Assembly: GCF_907164915.1 (NCBI RefSeq)
Contig: NC_061868.1
Coordinates: forward strand, 23,307,819 to 23,371,818
Source of the DNA: Impatiens glandulifera
Lineage: Eukaryota > Streptophyta > Magnoliopsida > Ericales > Balsaminaceae
Direction: 5' to 3'
DNA length: 64,000 nt
Within the stretch, counting starts at the first letter, position 1. Every line of letters starts with the position of its first letter. Positions 25,870-39,128 of the stretch are shown here, piece after piece. The notes beneath the pieces are model-generated. The model made no database searches. It was given only the letters and a program-made list of their open reading frames with translations, and was not told the DNA's origin. Made by a program: the position numbers and the translations under genes.

Positions 25870-27779
25870 AATGATTCCAATCTATTCATAATTTTCATTT
25901 TTTTATAATTCATTTATTATTATTCTTAATATGTTACATTACTAATATTATATTTTGATAATTTAAATATAAATAAATTGAAAAATATGTATAGATATAA
26001 TATATTTTTTTTTAAAATATAAACTATATAAAAAAACTAATATATTTAAGTGTTGGGTTAAGTTGTGATTTGTTATTTTTATAAATTGCATTCTTCATAT
26101 AATTTTATCATGGTTAATACAACGTCATTGTATTTCTATCTTGCGTCTACGTTATAAAAGATATTATGTTTTTCATTTAATTATTATTTTTTATATTTTT
26201 AGTTCTCTCTTTTGTAATATTGTAGACACCGTAATTTTATACCATATTTATAATTAAAATTTAGAATTATTAAATAAAAATAGTATAAATCAATCAAACT
26301 TAAAATGAATATCTATTTTATAATTTATCGTGCTTTGTGTTTTTTTATTTTGTAAAAAACAAGAGACCACATGTCCAAGTAAGGCTTAGAACTTCAACAA
26401 TGCGTAATGCATGCTTTATTTTTTGGCTAATGTTTGATTCTCCCACTCTAGAGCAGAAAAGTTATTTTTAGACCAAATTTGTGGATAAAGATGACGAGAA
26501 GAAGAAAATAGAAGAGATTTGTATGAGTCTTTCTTTCCTCCATCGTTAGCCGTACACCTCACATTCAGTTTTGGCTCCAAACTTAAAGCACGGGGACAAG
26601 GAATACTATATGTGTGGTCTCTTCTTTTTTTGGACGACACACTCATAGAATAAAGAATGAGAAGTCATGTTTCTTTTAGATCTATTTTCGATTATTTCAC
26701 TAGTGATAAGATGAATTGTTGAAGTTAGGTACAAGTTCTCTTCGTTTCTTTTACATTTTGAATGATTCATAACCTAGATCTATTATTATTATAAGCGATC
26801 CATTAATAACTAGAAATATTATCGTTTACTTAATTATCTATGATTCTTATTTGAGAATTCATGTAAAAAAAAACAGTTGATAGAGTTGTTTACTAATATC
26901 TTTTTCATTTGTTTTGTTGCTTTACTCTCTAGTTATGTATATATTTTAGGGTTAAGTTGGAGATGACCTGTGACTGAAATATCTACAACTAAGCTGCCTC
27001 ATCGTAGATTGATCATCGTCAAAGTTGTTTTATGCTTCGTTTGTGCTTTATATTCAATTTTATTTTGTTATTTCCCCTTAAATATAAAAAAAATTAAAAA
27101 ACAATATATATATACATATATATATATGTATGAGATAATAAACGACTATTATACACATATAATCATTTATAATATATAAAATTTAAAAACTATAATATAT
27201 ATTATATTATATGTATATAAAATGAATACATAATATTTGATTAATAACAACTTTAATATATATATATATATATATATTATGTATATATATTATGTATATA
27301 TATATATTATTTATATAAAATGAATAATAACAACTATAATATATATATTTATATATATTAAGTATATAAATGAATACATATGGTATAATATATGATTAAT
27401 ATCTAATTTTAATATATATTAATATTATATATATATAAAATGAATACAAATAGCCAATAGACTCATAGGTGGTTTATGAGGGTGGTATAGACTATGCAAC
27501 TTGAGTAAGTGAACTTGGCAGTCGTGATAAGAATGAATTACTATTTTTTTATTTTTTTAAATGTTCCTAATTTATATATCTATACTTTTATTCATTTTTT
27601 TTAATAAAAACAAAAAATTGAAATATATATATATATATATTAATATATTTAATTATGTGATATAAAAGCTAAAATAGTTCTAATGAAATATATGATCATC
27701 ATTATATTTTTCAATAATTTAAAATATTTATTTATATATAAAAAATACAAAAATAAATATCTAAATTTCTTATACCCTT
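25870..27779 (-). repeat. Non-coding 3' flank of MULE unit, copy 2
   Basis: It repeats the order of 21301-23079, including TGTAGACACC near 26221, the CCTCCATCG segment near 26535, and long TA-rich microsatellite blocks at 27255-27450. It holds no supported gene. Confidence 0.6.
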
Positions 27780-29560
27780 CTATTTGGAAAATTAGGATGT
27801 AAAATAAAAGGTAATTCGTCACACTAGGGTTTGTAAAATTCTTTTTTACTTAATTATTTAATGACATTTCCATACGCCTTCTTTAACGCTATTCTCTTAT
27901 ACAAATTCCAAATATAATCTTCTAGATTTCCACCATAATTGTATATATCACAAACAACGTGTGCACAAGATATTCATGTGAGTTTCCATAGTCTACATGT
28001 GCTTCTTCATTCTTTAAAATCTATGGATGTATTCCCTTAATGATCTCATACCTAAATTCTTCATTAAGGTCCAATGTGCATACATTGCTTTTACAAGTTG
28101 AGTATCTAGATTGCCATGGGAGAAATGTCTACAATCTAACTCATATTCATTTCTTTTATGAAGCGAAAAACCTTTCTTATTATCATCAATCGGATATGCT
28201 CTAACATGTTAATCATAGACATTGATTTACTTGGTAATATACATGAACTAAATGTTTCAAAATATTGTTGTCTACTATGTCACACTTTGGATACTCTTTG
28301 AGATATGCCTTCGACCATATTTTCTCAGTAATTCAGATCGCAGAAATACCGGCTCCTTGTTTGGTTTGTTCGAGTACTCTTAAATTGGTATCTAATTGTT
28401 CTGGATATGTGGATCGAGCACACCTCCAAAACAATAATTTCAAGTTTTCACCCATATTTACTCATTTAGCCAAATTTGTATACCAATGGCTGCAAAAAAA
28501 ATTTATTCTCTGTATTTGGTAATAATTCAGCAACTTCTCTTATTCATCTCTAACAAAATGCAATCAAATAGTTCAATAACTGTTCTTAAAAATTGTGTAA
28601 TCAAATTTACATATCAAATTTTACATTGAAATCAAATTATAAATTGAAAAAATGTACATTTTGCATGTCTGAAATGATGCTAATGTTTCTCCTTCTTTTA
28701 ATTGTAGATCCTCAATTATAAGTTTGAAAAATCATTCTCAACTTGTTCGACTCTCTCCTTCCACCAAAAAACATGATATCGAGAACATGTGATCATTTTC
28801 ATCTCGACCAATAGGAGAACGTAGTTCTCATTTACATTCAGTCTTCAAAAAAATTCATTAACCCCAATTATTGGTCTACACCGTTTATCTAACCACTCTT
28901 ACATGTCTCAAAATACACATACATTTTATAAAATTTTATTTCACCCGTGGTTTCATATTTGATGGTTTTAAGAATAAAAATATCATTATTCCTTGATTGT
29001 AGTTCTTCTAAATAGTTCCATAACTTATTGAAATCTTTTTCGATGTCTCATTCAACTTCGGCCAAAACTATTCTTTTAGCTTTATTCATCAAAGAAAAAC
29101 TCACATCAAAATTTCAATCTTCCCAACAAAGTTGTTGAAGAGTTTTTTTGTGGAAATGTCTCTTTGAGTTAAAATTCTATTGCGAAATTTCATTTCAGCA
29201 TAATTCACAAAGACCAAAATGTTATTATTATTAAAATAGAAACAGTGCTCGAGACCATAATTCTTTACTATCCATTTTTTTTTCTATTTGGTCCATTTTT
29301 GCAAAAAAAATACCAAGGACATCCTTCTTTGCTACATTTCACCCTCATTCTATAAGAGTCTTGTTTATTCAGTTTTAAACTAATTCTAAAATCACATGAA
29401 TAATTTATTATAGCATCTTTTATAAAAAAAAATTATTTAAAAACCATTCCTACAATTACCTCCCTAAACTCTAAACAGAAGGGTTTAATTATAAATGAGA
29501 AGATTGTTGTCTCTTTGATTGAAGAGATATTACATCATCATCAAGTCCCTAATAATTTAG
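27780..29560 (-). pseudogene. Mutator-like transposase pseudogene, copy 2
   Basis: It aligns with copy 1 along its full length on the minus strand and extends further upstream, into the DNA-binding region (29220-29400) and the start of the acidic N-terminal segment (to about 29560). The SWIM-like CAHVV region lies near 27955-27990. The FNSWI/SMSIINML-type segment spans 28200-28300, and the DDE-core segment lies around 28720-28880. Many stops and frameshifts interrupt it. With copy 1 it forms a tandem of MULE units in the same orientation, about 4.5 kb apart. Confidence 0.7.
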
Positions 29561-29639
29561 GGTTACTAAAATTAGATTTTAACAATTTAGTTATCAATAA
29601 ATTTAAAATACATATATATATAGTAATTTTTTTTCAAAT

Positions 29640-30739
29640 TATAAAATAAATATAAAAAACTATTATATTTAAGTGTTATTTTAAGTTGTGATATGTTATT
29701 TTTAAAAATTGTATTTTTGATATAATTTATATCATGGTCAAGACACCGTCATTGTTTGTCTATCTTGTGTCTATATTATAAAAGATAATATGATTTTTAT
29801 TTAATCATTATTATCTATATTTTCACTTTACTCTTTTGTTATATAGTAGACACCCTAATTTTACACCTTATTTAATAGTAAAATTTGAACTTATTAAATA
29901 AAAATATTATAAATCAACCAAACTTAAAATCAAAACTTATTTTTTAATTTTTTTTTATTTTGCAGAAAAAAGAGACCACTTTTCCAAATGGGGCCGAGGA
30001 CTTCGGCCATTCGTAATGCGTAATTTTCTTGGCTAATATTTGATTCTCTTATTCCATAACTGAAAAGTTTTTTTGAGAACAAATTTGTGGATAAAAAAAG
30101 AGAAGAGAAGAGAAGGAATCTGGATAAATCTCTCTACTCCATCGCTAGCCATACGCATCACATTCATTTATGGCTCCGGACTTGAAAGAAATGAGGTGCC
30201 TTATTCACCTTTGGATAAAACACGGGGACAAGGAATAATATATGAGTGGTCTCTTCGCTTTTTCGGACGACAAACTCACAGACAATGATTTCTTTCAGAT
30301 TTATTTTTGATTGTTTCACAAGTGATAAGATGAATTTCTAAAGTTATGTACTATTTCTCTTCGTTTCTTTTAAATTTTTCGATGATTTAGAAACTAGATC
30401 CATCATTATAAGAGATCCATTAATAACTATAAACTTTATTGTTTATTTGATTTATCTATAACTATTATTTGTGAATCCAAGTAAAAACAGCTCATATTTG
30501 TTCATTAGTATTTATTTGGTTTGGTCATCTTGTTAATTTACTCTCTCTATTCATATAGATTTTTTGGGATTAAATTGTATATAAAATGATTACAAATAGC
30601 ATAATATATGATTAATAACAATTTTAAATATATATATATATATATATTGACCTATGAGGAGATGACCTATGAGGGATGTATAGACTGTGCAATTTGGGTA
30701 AGTGAATTTGGTAGACATGGGTAAGTTTTGGGTGATTTT
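29640..30739 (-). repeat. Non-coding 3' flank of MULE unit, copy 3 (no transposase)
   Basis: Homologous to 26040-27500, with TAGACACCC at about 29848 and the CTCTACTCCATCG segment near 30130. It ends in a TA run near 30630 and GACCTATGAGG, without a transposase region behind it. Confidence 0.6.
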
Positions 30740-33560
30740 ATTTTCAATTTATATTTTATTTATGGAAGTGAAAAATCAGGTATTAAAGTGGCCCTAGATC
30801 ATGGAAAATCAATAGGATTATTGATACATGATAAAGTCGCCGTGTTTGAAAATATCGGTGACTCATCTCTATTAAAAATTATTACTATACAAGATTAATG
30901 TCCTACATTTTATCATGAAAATCTTGTACCTTAATACTTATATTTTCTTAATTCAATTTTATTACTTATTTAGAATTTAGGGATCTAATTTATTTCTTAA
31001 TCTTTCGAAAATCATTTAGGATGTTTTTGAATTATAGACGATATTATAATTAAAATTTTAATTTCAATTTTATAATAATTAAAATAGATTTATAATTCAA
31101 TTTCTATATTTAAAAAATTATAGAAAATTGTAATTCAATTTTAATTCTTATATTTGAACAAACAAAATAAAATTAATATGAATATAGATTAGTTATATTT
31201 TTAAAATATACTAAAACTTATAAAAAGTTAACTTTAATAGTTAAAAATTAAATATTAAAAGTACAATCTAATAAATTAAATTTGTTTATCTATTGAAATT
31301 AACATAATAATTTTAATATGTCTAACCAAAATACAAATAAGAATTAACTCTAGATTACCAAATATTTGACTTATTCTTTTACTTCGAATTAAAATTATTT
31401 TGAGCCCAACCGATCTATTATTATAGTAACAACGTACATGGAGGAAATAAAGAGGTATAATTCTCTTAATTATTACTGAACAATATATAATAAATATAAA
31501 AGAAAAACATATCAAAAAAACATTATTGAATCGTTAGCACAATTTTATAATTTTTCAAACAAAATTTAGGGTTTTATATGTTTTGAAATTTTGAAGAAAG
31601 AAAGTTGATAAAAACAAAAGTTAAGAATTTTCATATGAAATATTTTATGTAAATTATAACATTTTCAATAAAAACATGCTTAAAAAGTGATAGTATTGGT
31701 CTAAAATAAGCACCCTGTGCCTGATTATAATTGTGTCAATAACCTATTATGTGATTTGTGGGTGGTATTGTCTCTTATTATATGCTTAATTATAAAATAT
31801 TACTATGATGCAATTAAAATATTTAAAATTTTGAATTATAAATTAAATTTATTTTAAACTTTGGTATAAAATAGTTATTATTTTTTATTTAATTTTTAAA
31901 AAAAAATTATCATATAATTTACTTAATGTCCTTACACATATATAATTGATTATCGGGCGAAGACGTCAAGATCATTAAACTTGTCTACATCATCTCTTCC
32001 TCTTCTAGTGTCGAAGTTATTAAACATATCGGCAACATCTTTTCTTCATATCTAAATAATTTTTATTATTTTTAATATGTTTATTTATATGACTCATTAT
32101 TTTTCCTTACTTATAATGAAATTAAATTATCTTTTCAATATTTAATATTAGAATAAATGTAAAATATGTTAACCAAAACCAAAATACTTTTTTTAAAGAT
32201 TTTGGAAAGATAAGTTTGAAATTTTTGTTTCAACCTCACATTGATCCTTAAGATTGCATTGAATTGAGAAATCTTTAATAATTATCTCAATTTCAATATA
32301 TTCTTCAAAATATTCTTCATCACCATTTTCAACCTCCATATTTTTTACATTCATCACTATATTTTGTAGAGGTATAGTAAAAAGAATTGGTTGAATTGCA
32401 TAATCTTGGAATATATAATAATCTTGTACTTTAAGATAAATATAAATCTCAAGACACGTTTCAAAGAACTTTAATAAATAGAGAAAGTATTGATCATTGT
32501 TAAAACCCACTAATTAGTGATTTAGTGGACGATATAAAACTCTAATTTTTTTATCCCTATATATAAAGAAACCGCAAAGTTCAGTGAGTACCAGAAGTAA
32601 AATCGATCTGTAATGGGCATGAGGTGATCTTTACCATAGTGTACAACTCGAAGAAATCATTAAAACATTAATAAAAAATATAATATTAAGCTAACAAAAG
32701 TTACAAGGGTTATGTAAATGAATTATAAAATAAACGGATCTAACATTCGTTTAGTAAAAAGTCCTAAATGGTCAAAAATGTGATAGTTCGATTTAAAGTT
32801 TGAGCCTCAAATGGTAATTGGCTCTTGTTTTCGTACATATTTAGAACTTAGGTATCTATTTTTTTCTTTTGAAAATCATTTAGGATGTGTTTGAATTATA
32901 GATGACATTATAATTAGAATTTTAATTTCAGTATCATCATAATTAAATATTATTTATATTTCAAATTCAATTTCTATATTTAAAAAATTATAAAAAAATT
33001 GTAATTCAATTTAAATTATTATATTTAAACAAAAAATTTAATTTGAATATAAAATTGTTATATTTTTAAAATACGCTTACTAAAAGGTATTTTAAATGGA
33101 TAAAAATAAATAAATATGAAAAGTAAAATCAATTAAATTAAATTTGTTTATCTATTGAAATTAACATATTAATTTTAATATGTCTAACCAAATTACAAAT
33201 AAAAATTAATTTCAGATTACCAAATATTTGACTTATTCTTTTACTTCGAATTAAAATTATTTTGACCGTAACCTAATCTATTATTGTTGTAACTATTTAT
33301 TGTTTTACTTAGAAATAAAATTATTTGTTGTAACTACTTTTTCTTTTTAATCAACAATTTCATTATTTTTCAAGCAAAATATAGTATTTTATATGTTTTA
33401 AAATTTAGAAAAAAAAAATTGATAAAAAATAGTTTAAGAATTTTCATTTAAAATATTTTATGTGAATCTTAACATTTTTAATAAAAACATACTTGAAATG
33501 TTGTTCGATAGGTCAAAAATAAGCAACGCCGTGTTTGATTATAAATGTGTCAATAACCTA
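30740..33560 (+). repeat. Inverted-repeat arm paired with 61000-64000
   Basis: The reverse complement of this stretch reappears at 60991-64000. For example, AATCTTGTACCTTAATACTT at about 30925 matches 63885-63910 reversed, and GGTTCGATAGGTC at 33500 matches 61040 reversed. It holds a 1.1-kb monomer (landmark 31962) and a MULE N-terminal fragment. No other gene is seen. Confidence 0.7.
32193..32510 (-). pseudogene. MULE N-terminal fragment, still open (105 codons)
   Basis: The product begins MGFNNDQYF, has an acidic centre (EVENGDEEYFEEYIEIE) and NLKDQCEVE. The same sequence, degraded, lies at 56210-56440 directly upstream of MULE copy 3, so I read it as the N-terminal acidic segment of that transposase. 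After the acidic segment the frame runs into repeat-monomer sequence (KISNLSFQNL); the DNA-binding and catalytic parts are absent. A nearly identical open frame lies on the other arm at 62372-62713. It may be a preserved fragment or a small chimeric gene; no promoter evidence. Confidence 0.5.
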
Positions 33561-35973
33561 CTATGTGATTGTAGGTGATATTTTGTCTTATTATATTCTT
33601 AATTATAAAATAATATTATGATGCATATAAAAATATTTAAAATTTCCGATTATAAATAATAGTTATTTAAAACTTGGGTATAAAATTATTATTATTTTCT
33701 GTTTAATTATTTTCAAAAAATTATCATATAATTTTCACATATATAGTCGATTATCGGGAAAAGACGTTAAAGTTATTAAGCATGTCTACATTATATCTTC
33801 CTCTTATGGTGTCGAGGTTATTAAAAATTTCGCCAACATCACTTCCTATTATGTTTATGTATATGTTTATGTATCATTATTTTTCTTATCCTAATTATTT
33901 TTATTATTTGTAATATGTTTATGTATATGTTTCATTATTTTTCCTTACTTATAATGAAATTAAATTATCTTTTCTAGGTTTAAAAATAGAATAAAGGTAA
34001 ATATTCATAACCCAAACCAAAATAAAATTTATTAATATTTTAGAAAAATAAGTTTGAAATTTTTGTTTATAATGTTAGAAAATTAATGGTAAAAAATGAC
34101 AATCCAAGAAAATAAAAAAATATAAAGAAATAACTTCCTAGACAACTAGTTACAACTTTAATCAGTCACTAATATTTATAAAAAAAATATTTATTATATT
34201 ACTATATTTAATGTCATTCATAATGATTAAATTGAATAAATTATTAATATATTTTAAACTTACATTAATGTTACTTGTCATCTTTATTTGGTTAATTAAT
34301 TACCAAATAAAATTAAAATATATTTTTTTTAACAATACATTATTAATTGTCCTGAATTCTCTAATTCATTGTTAAGTTACTATTTATTGAATTTAAAAAA
34401 TAAAAACAAAATTATCTATTATTTTAAGTAGGTACACAAAACTTTTATTGGACACATATTTATATTTTCTTAATATGGAAAAAAATATTATTTGACTTTA
34501 TTTTATAATATAATGAAATATATTTATATAATTTAAATTTAAATAATAATTATAATATGATTAATATATTTAATAACATAAATTTTATTTAAAATGCATA
34601 ATTTTCATTATTTATAATTCATTTATTTAAAATTTGTTTAAAAAGTGATTGTGTTGATATAAAATATGCAAGACGTGCCTTATTATAAATGTGTCAATAA
34701 CCTACTATGGTAGATGATATTGTGTCTTATTAGATGCTTAATTATAAAATATTACTATGATGCATATAAAAATATTTAAAATTTTGGATTATAAATAACA
34801 GTTATTTTAAAATATGGTATAAAATCGATATTATTTTTTATTTAATTTTATTAAAAATTAATATATAATTTACATAGTGTCCTTTCACATTTATAATTGA
34901 TTATCGGGCAAAGACATGAATGTTATTAAGCATGTCCACATTATCTCTTCCTCTTCTAGTGTCGAGGTTATTAAATATATCGTCAACATCTCTTCCTCTT
35001 ATGTCCATGAAAATCTTTCATATCTAAATTATTTTATTATTTTTAATACGTTTATTTATATGTCTCATTATTTTTCTTTACTTCTAATGAAATTAAATTA
35101 TATTTTCAATGTTTAAAATTAGAATAACGGTAATTTATCATAACCCAAACCAAAATAAATTTTCTTAATGTTTTCAATGTTTATTTTTGTTTAAAATTTT
35201 TGTTCAAAATTTTTGTTTATAATGTTAGAAAATTAATGGTAAGAAATCTCTATTCAGGATAATAAAAAAATGTAAAGTTATAATTTCCCAAACAACTGGT
35301 CATTAATATTTTAAAAAAAAAATATTTATTAAATTAATATTTTTATTACTATATTTAATGTATTTTATTAAGAATAATCGAATAAATTATTAATATTTTT
35401 TATTACTACATTATTCATCACATTAGTTTTACTTGTCATTTAACAATACATTATTCATTTTCCTAAATTCTCCAATTATTTTTAAGTTATAATTTATTAA
35501 ATTTAAAAATTTTAAAAATATTATCCATTATTTTAAGTAGGCAACCAACTTTTATTGGACACATATTTATGTTTTCTTAATAATAACATAAATATTATTT
35601 AAAATATTCATAATTCTTATTTTTTTATAATTCATTTGTTTAAAAAGTGTTTGTGTTGATATAAAATAAGCGCGACGTGCCTTATTATAAATAAATGTGT
35701 TAATAACCTAGTATGTGATAGGTGATATTGTGTTTTATTAGATGCTTAATTGCAAAATGTTAGTATGATGCATATAAATATATTTAAAATTTCGGATTAT
35801 GAATAACATTTTTTTTAAATAAGGTATAAAATCGATATTATTTTATTATTTAATTTTATTGAAAATTATTATATAATTTATATAGTGTCCTTTCACATTT
35901 ATAATCAATTAACGGGCGAAGACGTCAATGTTATTAAGCATGTCTACATCATATATTCCTCTTATGGTGTTGA
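33561..35973 (-). repeat. Three further reverse-oriented 1.1-kb monomers
   Basis: Landmarks lie at 33762, 34913 and 35921. Shared segments include CTTCCTAGACAACTAGTTACAACTT-type sequence near 34135 and GTCACTAATATTTATAAA near 34166. The last monomer is interrupted by the retrotransposon at 35979 and resumes at 49640. No gene is supported. Confidence 0.65.
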
Positions 35974-35978
35974 GTTTA
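35974..35978 (+). other. Target-site duplication, left copy
   Basis: GTTTA immediately precedes the 5' LTR; the same five bases follow the 3' LTR at 49635-49639. Confidence 0.9.
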
Positions 35979-36574
35979 TGTTAGATAAATTCAGACCGGT
36001 TCAAACAAACCTAACTTAAACAAACCTTCCATGCAGGAACAAGGAACCGGACCGGATGAACAAAAGAACAAACTGAAGAAACCGAACCGGTCAAGCTACC
36101 AAACCGATCAAGAGTATTCGGAACGTGACCGCACAAAGGAAGAATCGGCCAAAGCTCAAAACCGGAACCATCAAACAGCCGATCATCCACAAGACAAGAA
36201 TAACCGGAAGAAGTCCGGTTACTTCACTATCAAAAGACATTCGGCCAAGTCAAGCGGCCGACCAGTACAAGAAGACAATTTGGGTATCTGTTGAGAATGA
36301 TACCAAAGAAACAGACTAAATACTTCCATATCCATGCAAGTCTGAGGAAAGACTGTATGCTGCAGAAAACAGTACTACCGGATCCTTCTACTTCGGGATA
36401 AGCCAGAAAGGAAATCTTCAAAGTACAGACAACTGTCCAAACAGACAGTGCGTACATCAAGTAAAAGACAAACCCGGCAGGTTTGCCTTACAGACCGGCA
36501 GGTCTGAGACAGGATACCAGGTCTGAGGAGACGACCGCAGGTCTGAGACACTGAATCACTGCACCTCTGATCAG

Positions 36575-36630
36575 CCAATCAAATTCAAGGTAGTGAAATA
36601 TGACCGTTGGCATATTTAACCTATAAAAGG
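36575..36630 (+). promoter_or_regulatory. 5' LTR promoter: CCAAT, MSA-like box, TATA
   Basis: CCAAT is at 36575, TGACCGTTGGC at 36601-36611 and TATAAAAGG at 36622-36630. The order and spacing fit a plant RNA polymerase II promoter that would drive the genomic gag-pol transcript. Confidence 0.75.
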
Positions 36631-36837
36631 AGGCAGTTGCAGAAGAGTAAATGCGGGACATACATTGGGATAACGAAAGCTAAGAGCATTTATTACAAGT
36701 GATAACAGTGTGCTATTCTAGAAAGCCTAAGTGTTGAAAGTTAAAGTGTGTTCTACAATTTCGGTGTAAATTGTAAGAGTATTATCGAGCAGAAAATAAG
36801 TCTCGATCGGATTGTGCTTGTATTCCTTAGTGAATAT

Positions 36838-36899
36838 CCTTCTCGCGGTTTCGAGAGGAAGGGGTGACGTAGGAGTTTTATCTCCGAACATCCATAAAA
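36838..36899 (+). promoter_or_regulatory. Conserved LTR hairpin module
   Basis: It lies about 210 bases after the TATA box, so within the transcribed part of the LTR. The bulged stem CCTTCTCG/CGAG..AAGG is followed by GGGTGACGTA, GGAG/CTCC and GAACATCCATAAA. Confidence 0.6.
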
Positions 36900-37250
36900 T
36901 CTGTTGTGTCATTTACTTTCTGCAGGCTTCAGTATATAACCGACTAACTTAACCATACCGCTCCAAACCGAATCTATACTAACCATACCGAATATCCAGA
37001 TTACCGAAACCGACCCACCATCTCCAAATCTTCATCATCCGAAACCGACCGCGCCTATCATACAAGTGTACCGCTTCAACCTGAAAGCAAACCTCTTCCG
37101 CGCTTGAACCTAGTTCAAGGGTTTGTGACAGGTTGTGTAGTATTGAAACCCCGGTGTTAATCTCTAACCGGATTAACCACCACCCTACGAGTGAGAACCG
37201 CTAACCGGTCCAACCCCCGGTCCACCAGCGGCGACCTAGATCCTAACAAT

Positions 37251-37262
37251 TGGTATCAGAGC
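37251..37262 (+). promoter_or_regulatory. Primer-binding site (initiator tRNA-Met type)
   Basis: TGGTATCAGAGC starts two bases after the LTR, the standard copia primer site complementary to the 3' end of plant initiator tRNA-Met. The match weakens after the twelfth base. Confidence 0.85.
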
Positions 37263-37287
37263 AGTTAGTTTCAATACTCAAGCAAAC

Positions 37288-39128
37288 ATGTATCAGGATA
37301 GACCTCCAATGCTAGAAGGTGATGACTTTGCCAACTGGAAGGCACGCATGCACCTGCACCTAGTCACCTTGATGATGAAATGGAATCCATTCTAACCGAA
37401 GGACCGATATTCATTGATAAAGATAGAAAAGAATGGACGACTGAAGATAGGAGAAGGAACAATCTGGACAACCATGCAAGAAACCGGATCTCCAACAGCG
37501 TAGACAGAAACACTTATTGCAAGATCAGAGACTGCAAAACTGCGAAGGAGACATGGAACACGGTCATCCAGATCTTTGAAGGAAATAAAAGAACAAGGGA
37601 GAACAAAATAATGATGGCCACACAGAAGTTTGAAAGCATCAAAATGAAACCAGGAGAAACTATGAAGGAATACAGTGACCGGTTCACTGGTGTGTTAGAT
37701 GAACTAGCAACTCTGGGCAAGAAGTATGACAACAAAGAGGTAGTTATGAAGGCTTTGAGATCTCTTCCAAGTGCCTGGGATATAAAGACAATGGTAATGA
37801 GGGAATCAAAGAGCCTACGTAAGATGAAACTATACGATGTATTCGAAGATCTAAAGGCATACGAATTCGAAATGAAATCTAGAACCGAAGAGGAAGTCTC
37901 GGCCTCAACATCAACCAGAGCACTAATCACATCTACAGAACCGGCTGTACCTGCTCCTGTACCCACACCTGCACCGATACCGGTTCCTGCACCCGCACCT
38001 ATCAGAACAGCCGAACAGTTTACTGAGGACGCCATGGCCATGCTTGCACAGAAGTTTGGGAGGTTCATGAAAAGGAGCCAACCGACAAACAACTACTATG
38101 GTGACAAATCCAATGTAAGATGCTATAACTGTAACTGTATGGGACATTTTAAGTGGGAATGCAGGAAACCAAGAAGGGACACCCAGAAACCAGAATATCA
38201 GAATGACAGAAACAATTATCAACAAACCGGTGAAGGAAGTGAGGTACCGAAAGCACTGATAGCCGACGATGGAGGAAGTTTGTGGGCTCGCAGTGACAGC
38301 GACGATGAACTCACGTGCCTCATGGCCAATGAGGAACAGGTATTCGATTCTCCCTATGATGAATTTATTAAAGATGAGTTATATGAAGCATTGAATGACA
38401 TGGTAGAAGAATATAAGAACCTGTTGACCATGTTACCTAAGCACCTCAACATTAGAACCGATCCCATAGTACCTATTCCAATAGAACCAGAGGTACCCAT
38501 CATAACCGAACCGGAAGTCATACAACCTGATGATACCCACACACTAGAAACCGAGTTAGATCCTAAGATCGAACAACCTAGTGAACCGACTAGAGAACTA
38601 ACCGAGGAAGAAAATGCCCGATTTCAATATACGATGGCTGCATATAAGAGATCTAGTGATATAGTAAAGAATATGAATAAACACTATAGGCATCCTCGTT
38701 GTAAGCGTGGTCTAGGATACACAGGGAATAGCTCCAAAGACCGAAAACCCATAGAGAAAGCAAGGCTTACAAAAGGAAACCTTCCCTTTATAAAATTTCT
38801 TAAGAGCACCTGGACAGCCGAAGAAGAGGAAACCGCATATTATAGGGAAGAGAAGCTAAAATACGATTATGTTGGTCCAACCGATTCATGGCTTGACCTT
38901 GAGAAAAGAAAAGCCGAAATCCTCAAATATAAGAAAGACTTCCCTGAACCGCGTAGGTCAAACCATAGATCATCGAACCAAAGACTGCCACCATTTAGGA
39001 CATCTAAACGAATACCGAAATACACGAGACCGAGTGCCAAAAGGACAGTTAAAACCCTAGCAAAGAAGACTGTCCGGTTCATCAAGGTTTGGATACCTAA
39101 GGGACTAATCGCATGTGGACCCAAGTAA
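37288..39128 (+). pseudogene. gag: gag (capsid/nucleocapsid), one early frameshift
   Basis: The ATG at 37288 begins a typical copia gag start (MYQDRPPMLEGDDFANWKAR). After about 28 codons the frame is lost near 37368-37378 and continues in the next frame from about 37380 to the stop at 39126. That frame holds the UBN2-type gag core (ETWNTVIQIF through LKAYEFEM, about residues 35-165), a proline/alanine linker, and a CCHC zinc knuckle C-x2-C-x4-H-x4-C at 38121-38162 that would bind RNA. A long acidic to basic extension of about 300 residues follows, unusual in length for copia gag. The last 20 bases overlap the pol frame. The product would package element RNA in virus-like particles; this copy cannot make full gag without correction. 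Confidence 0.88.

Larger units (their letters stand above)
35979..37248 (+). mobile_element. 5' LTR (1270 bp)
   Basis: It starts TGTTAGATAAATTCAG and ends CCTAGATCCTAACA. It carries a CCAAT box (36575-36579), MSA-like box (36601-36611), TATA box (36622-36630), hairpin module (36838-36899) and palindrome (37103-37119). It is about 98.8% identical to the 3' LTR by my reading. Confidence 0.93.

Noticed and set aside
36031..36294. Small frames inside the LTRs (also 48417-48680)
   Set aside because: They are repeated in both LTRs, overlap the upstream regulatory part, and have low-complexity products with no family match.
37514..38092. 192-codon open frame on the minus strand inside gag
   Set aside because: It is antisense to the gag core, where codon bias of the real gene leaves a long open reverse frame; no promoter or family match.
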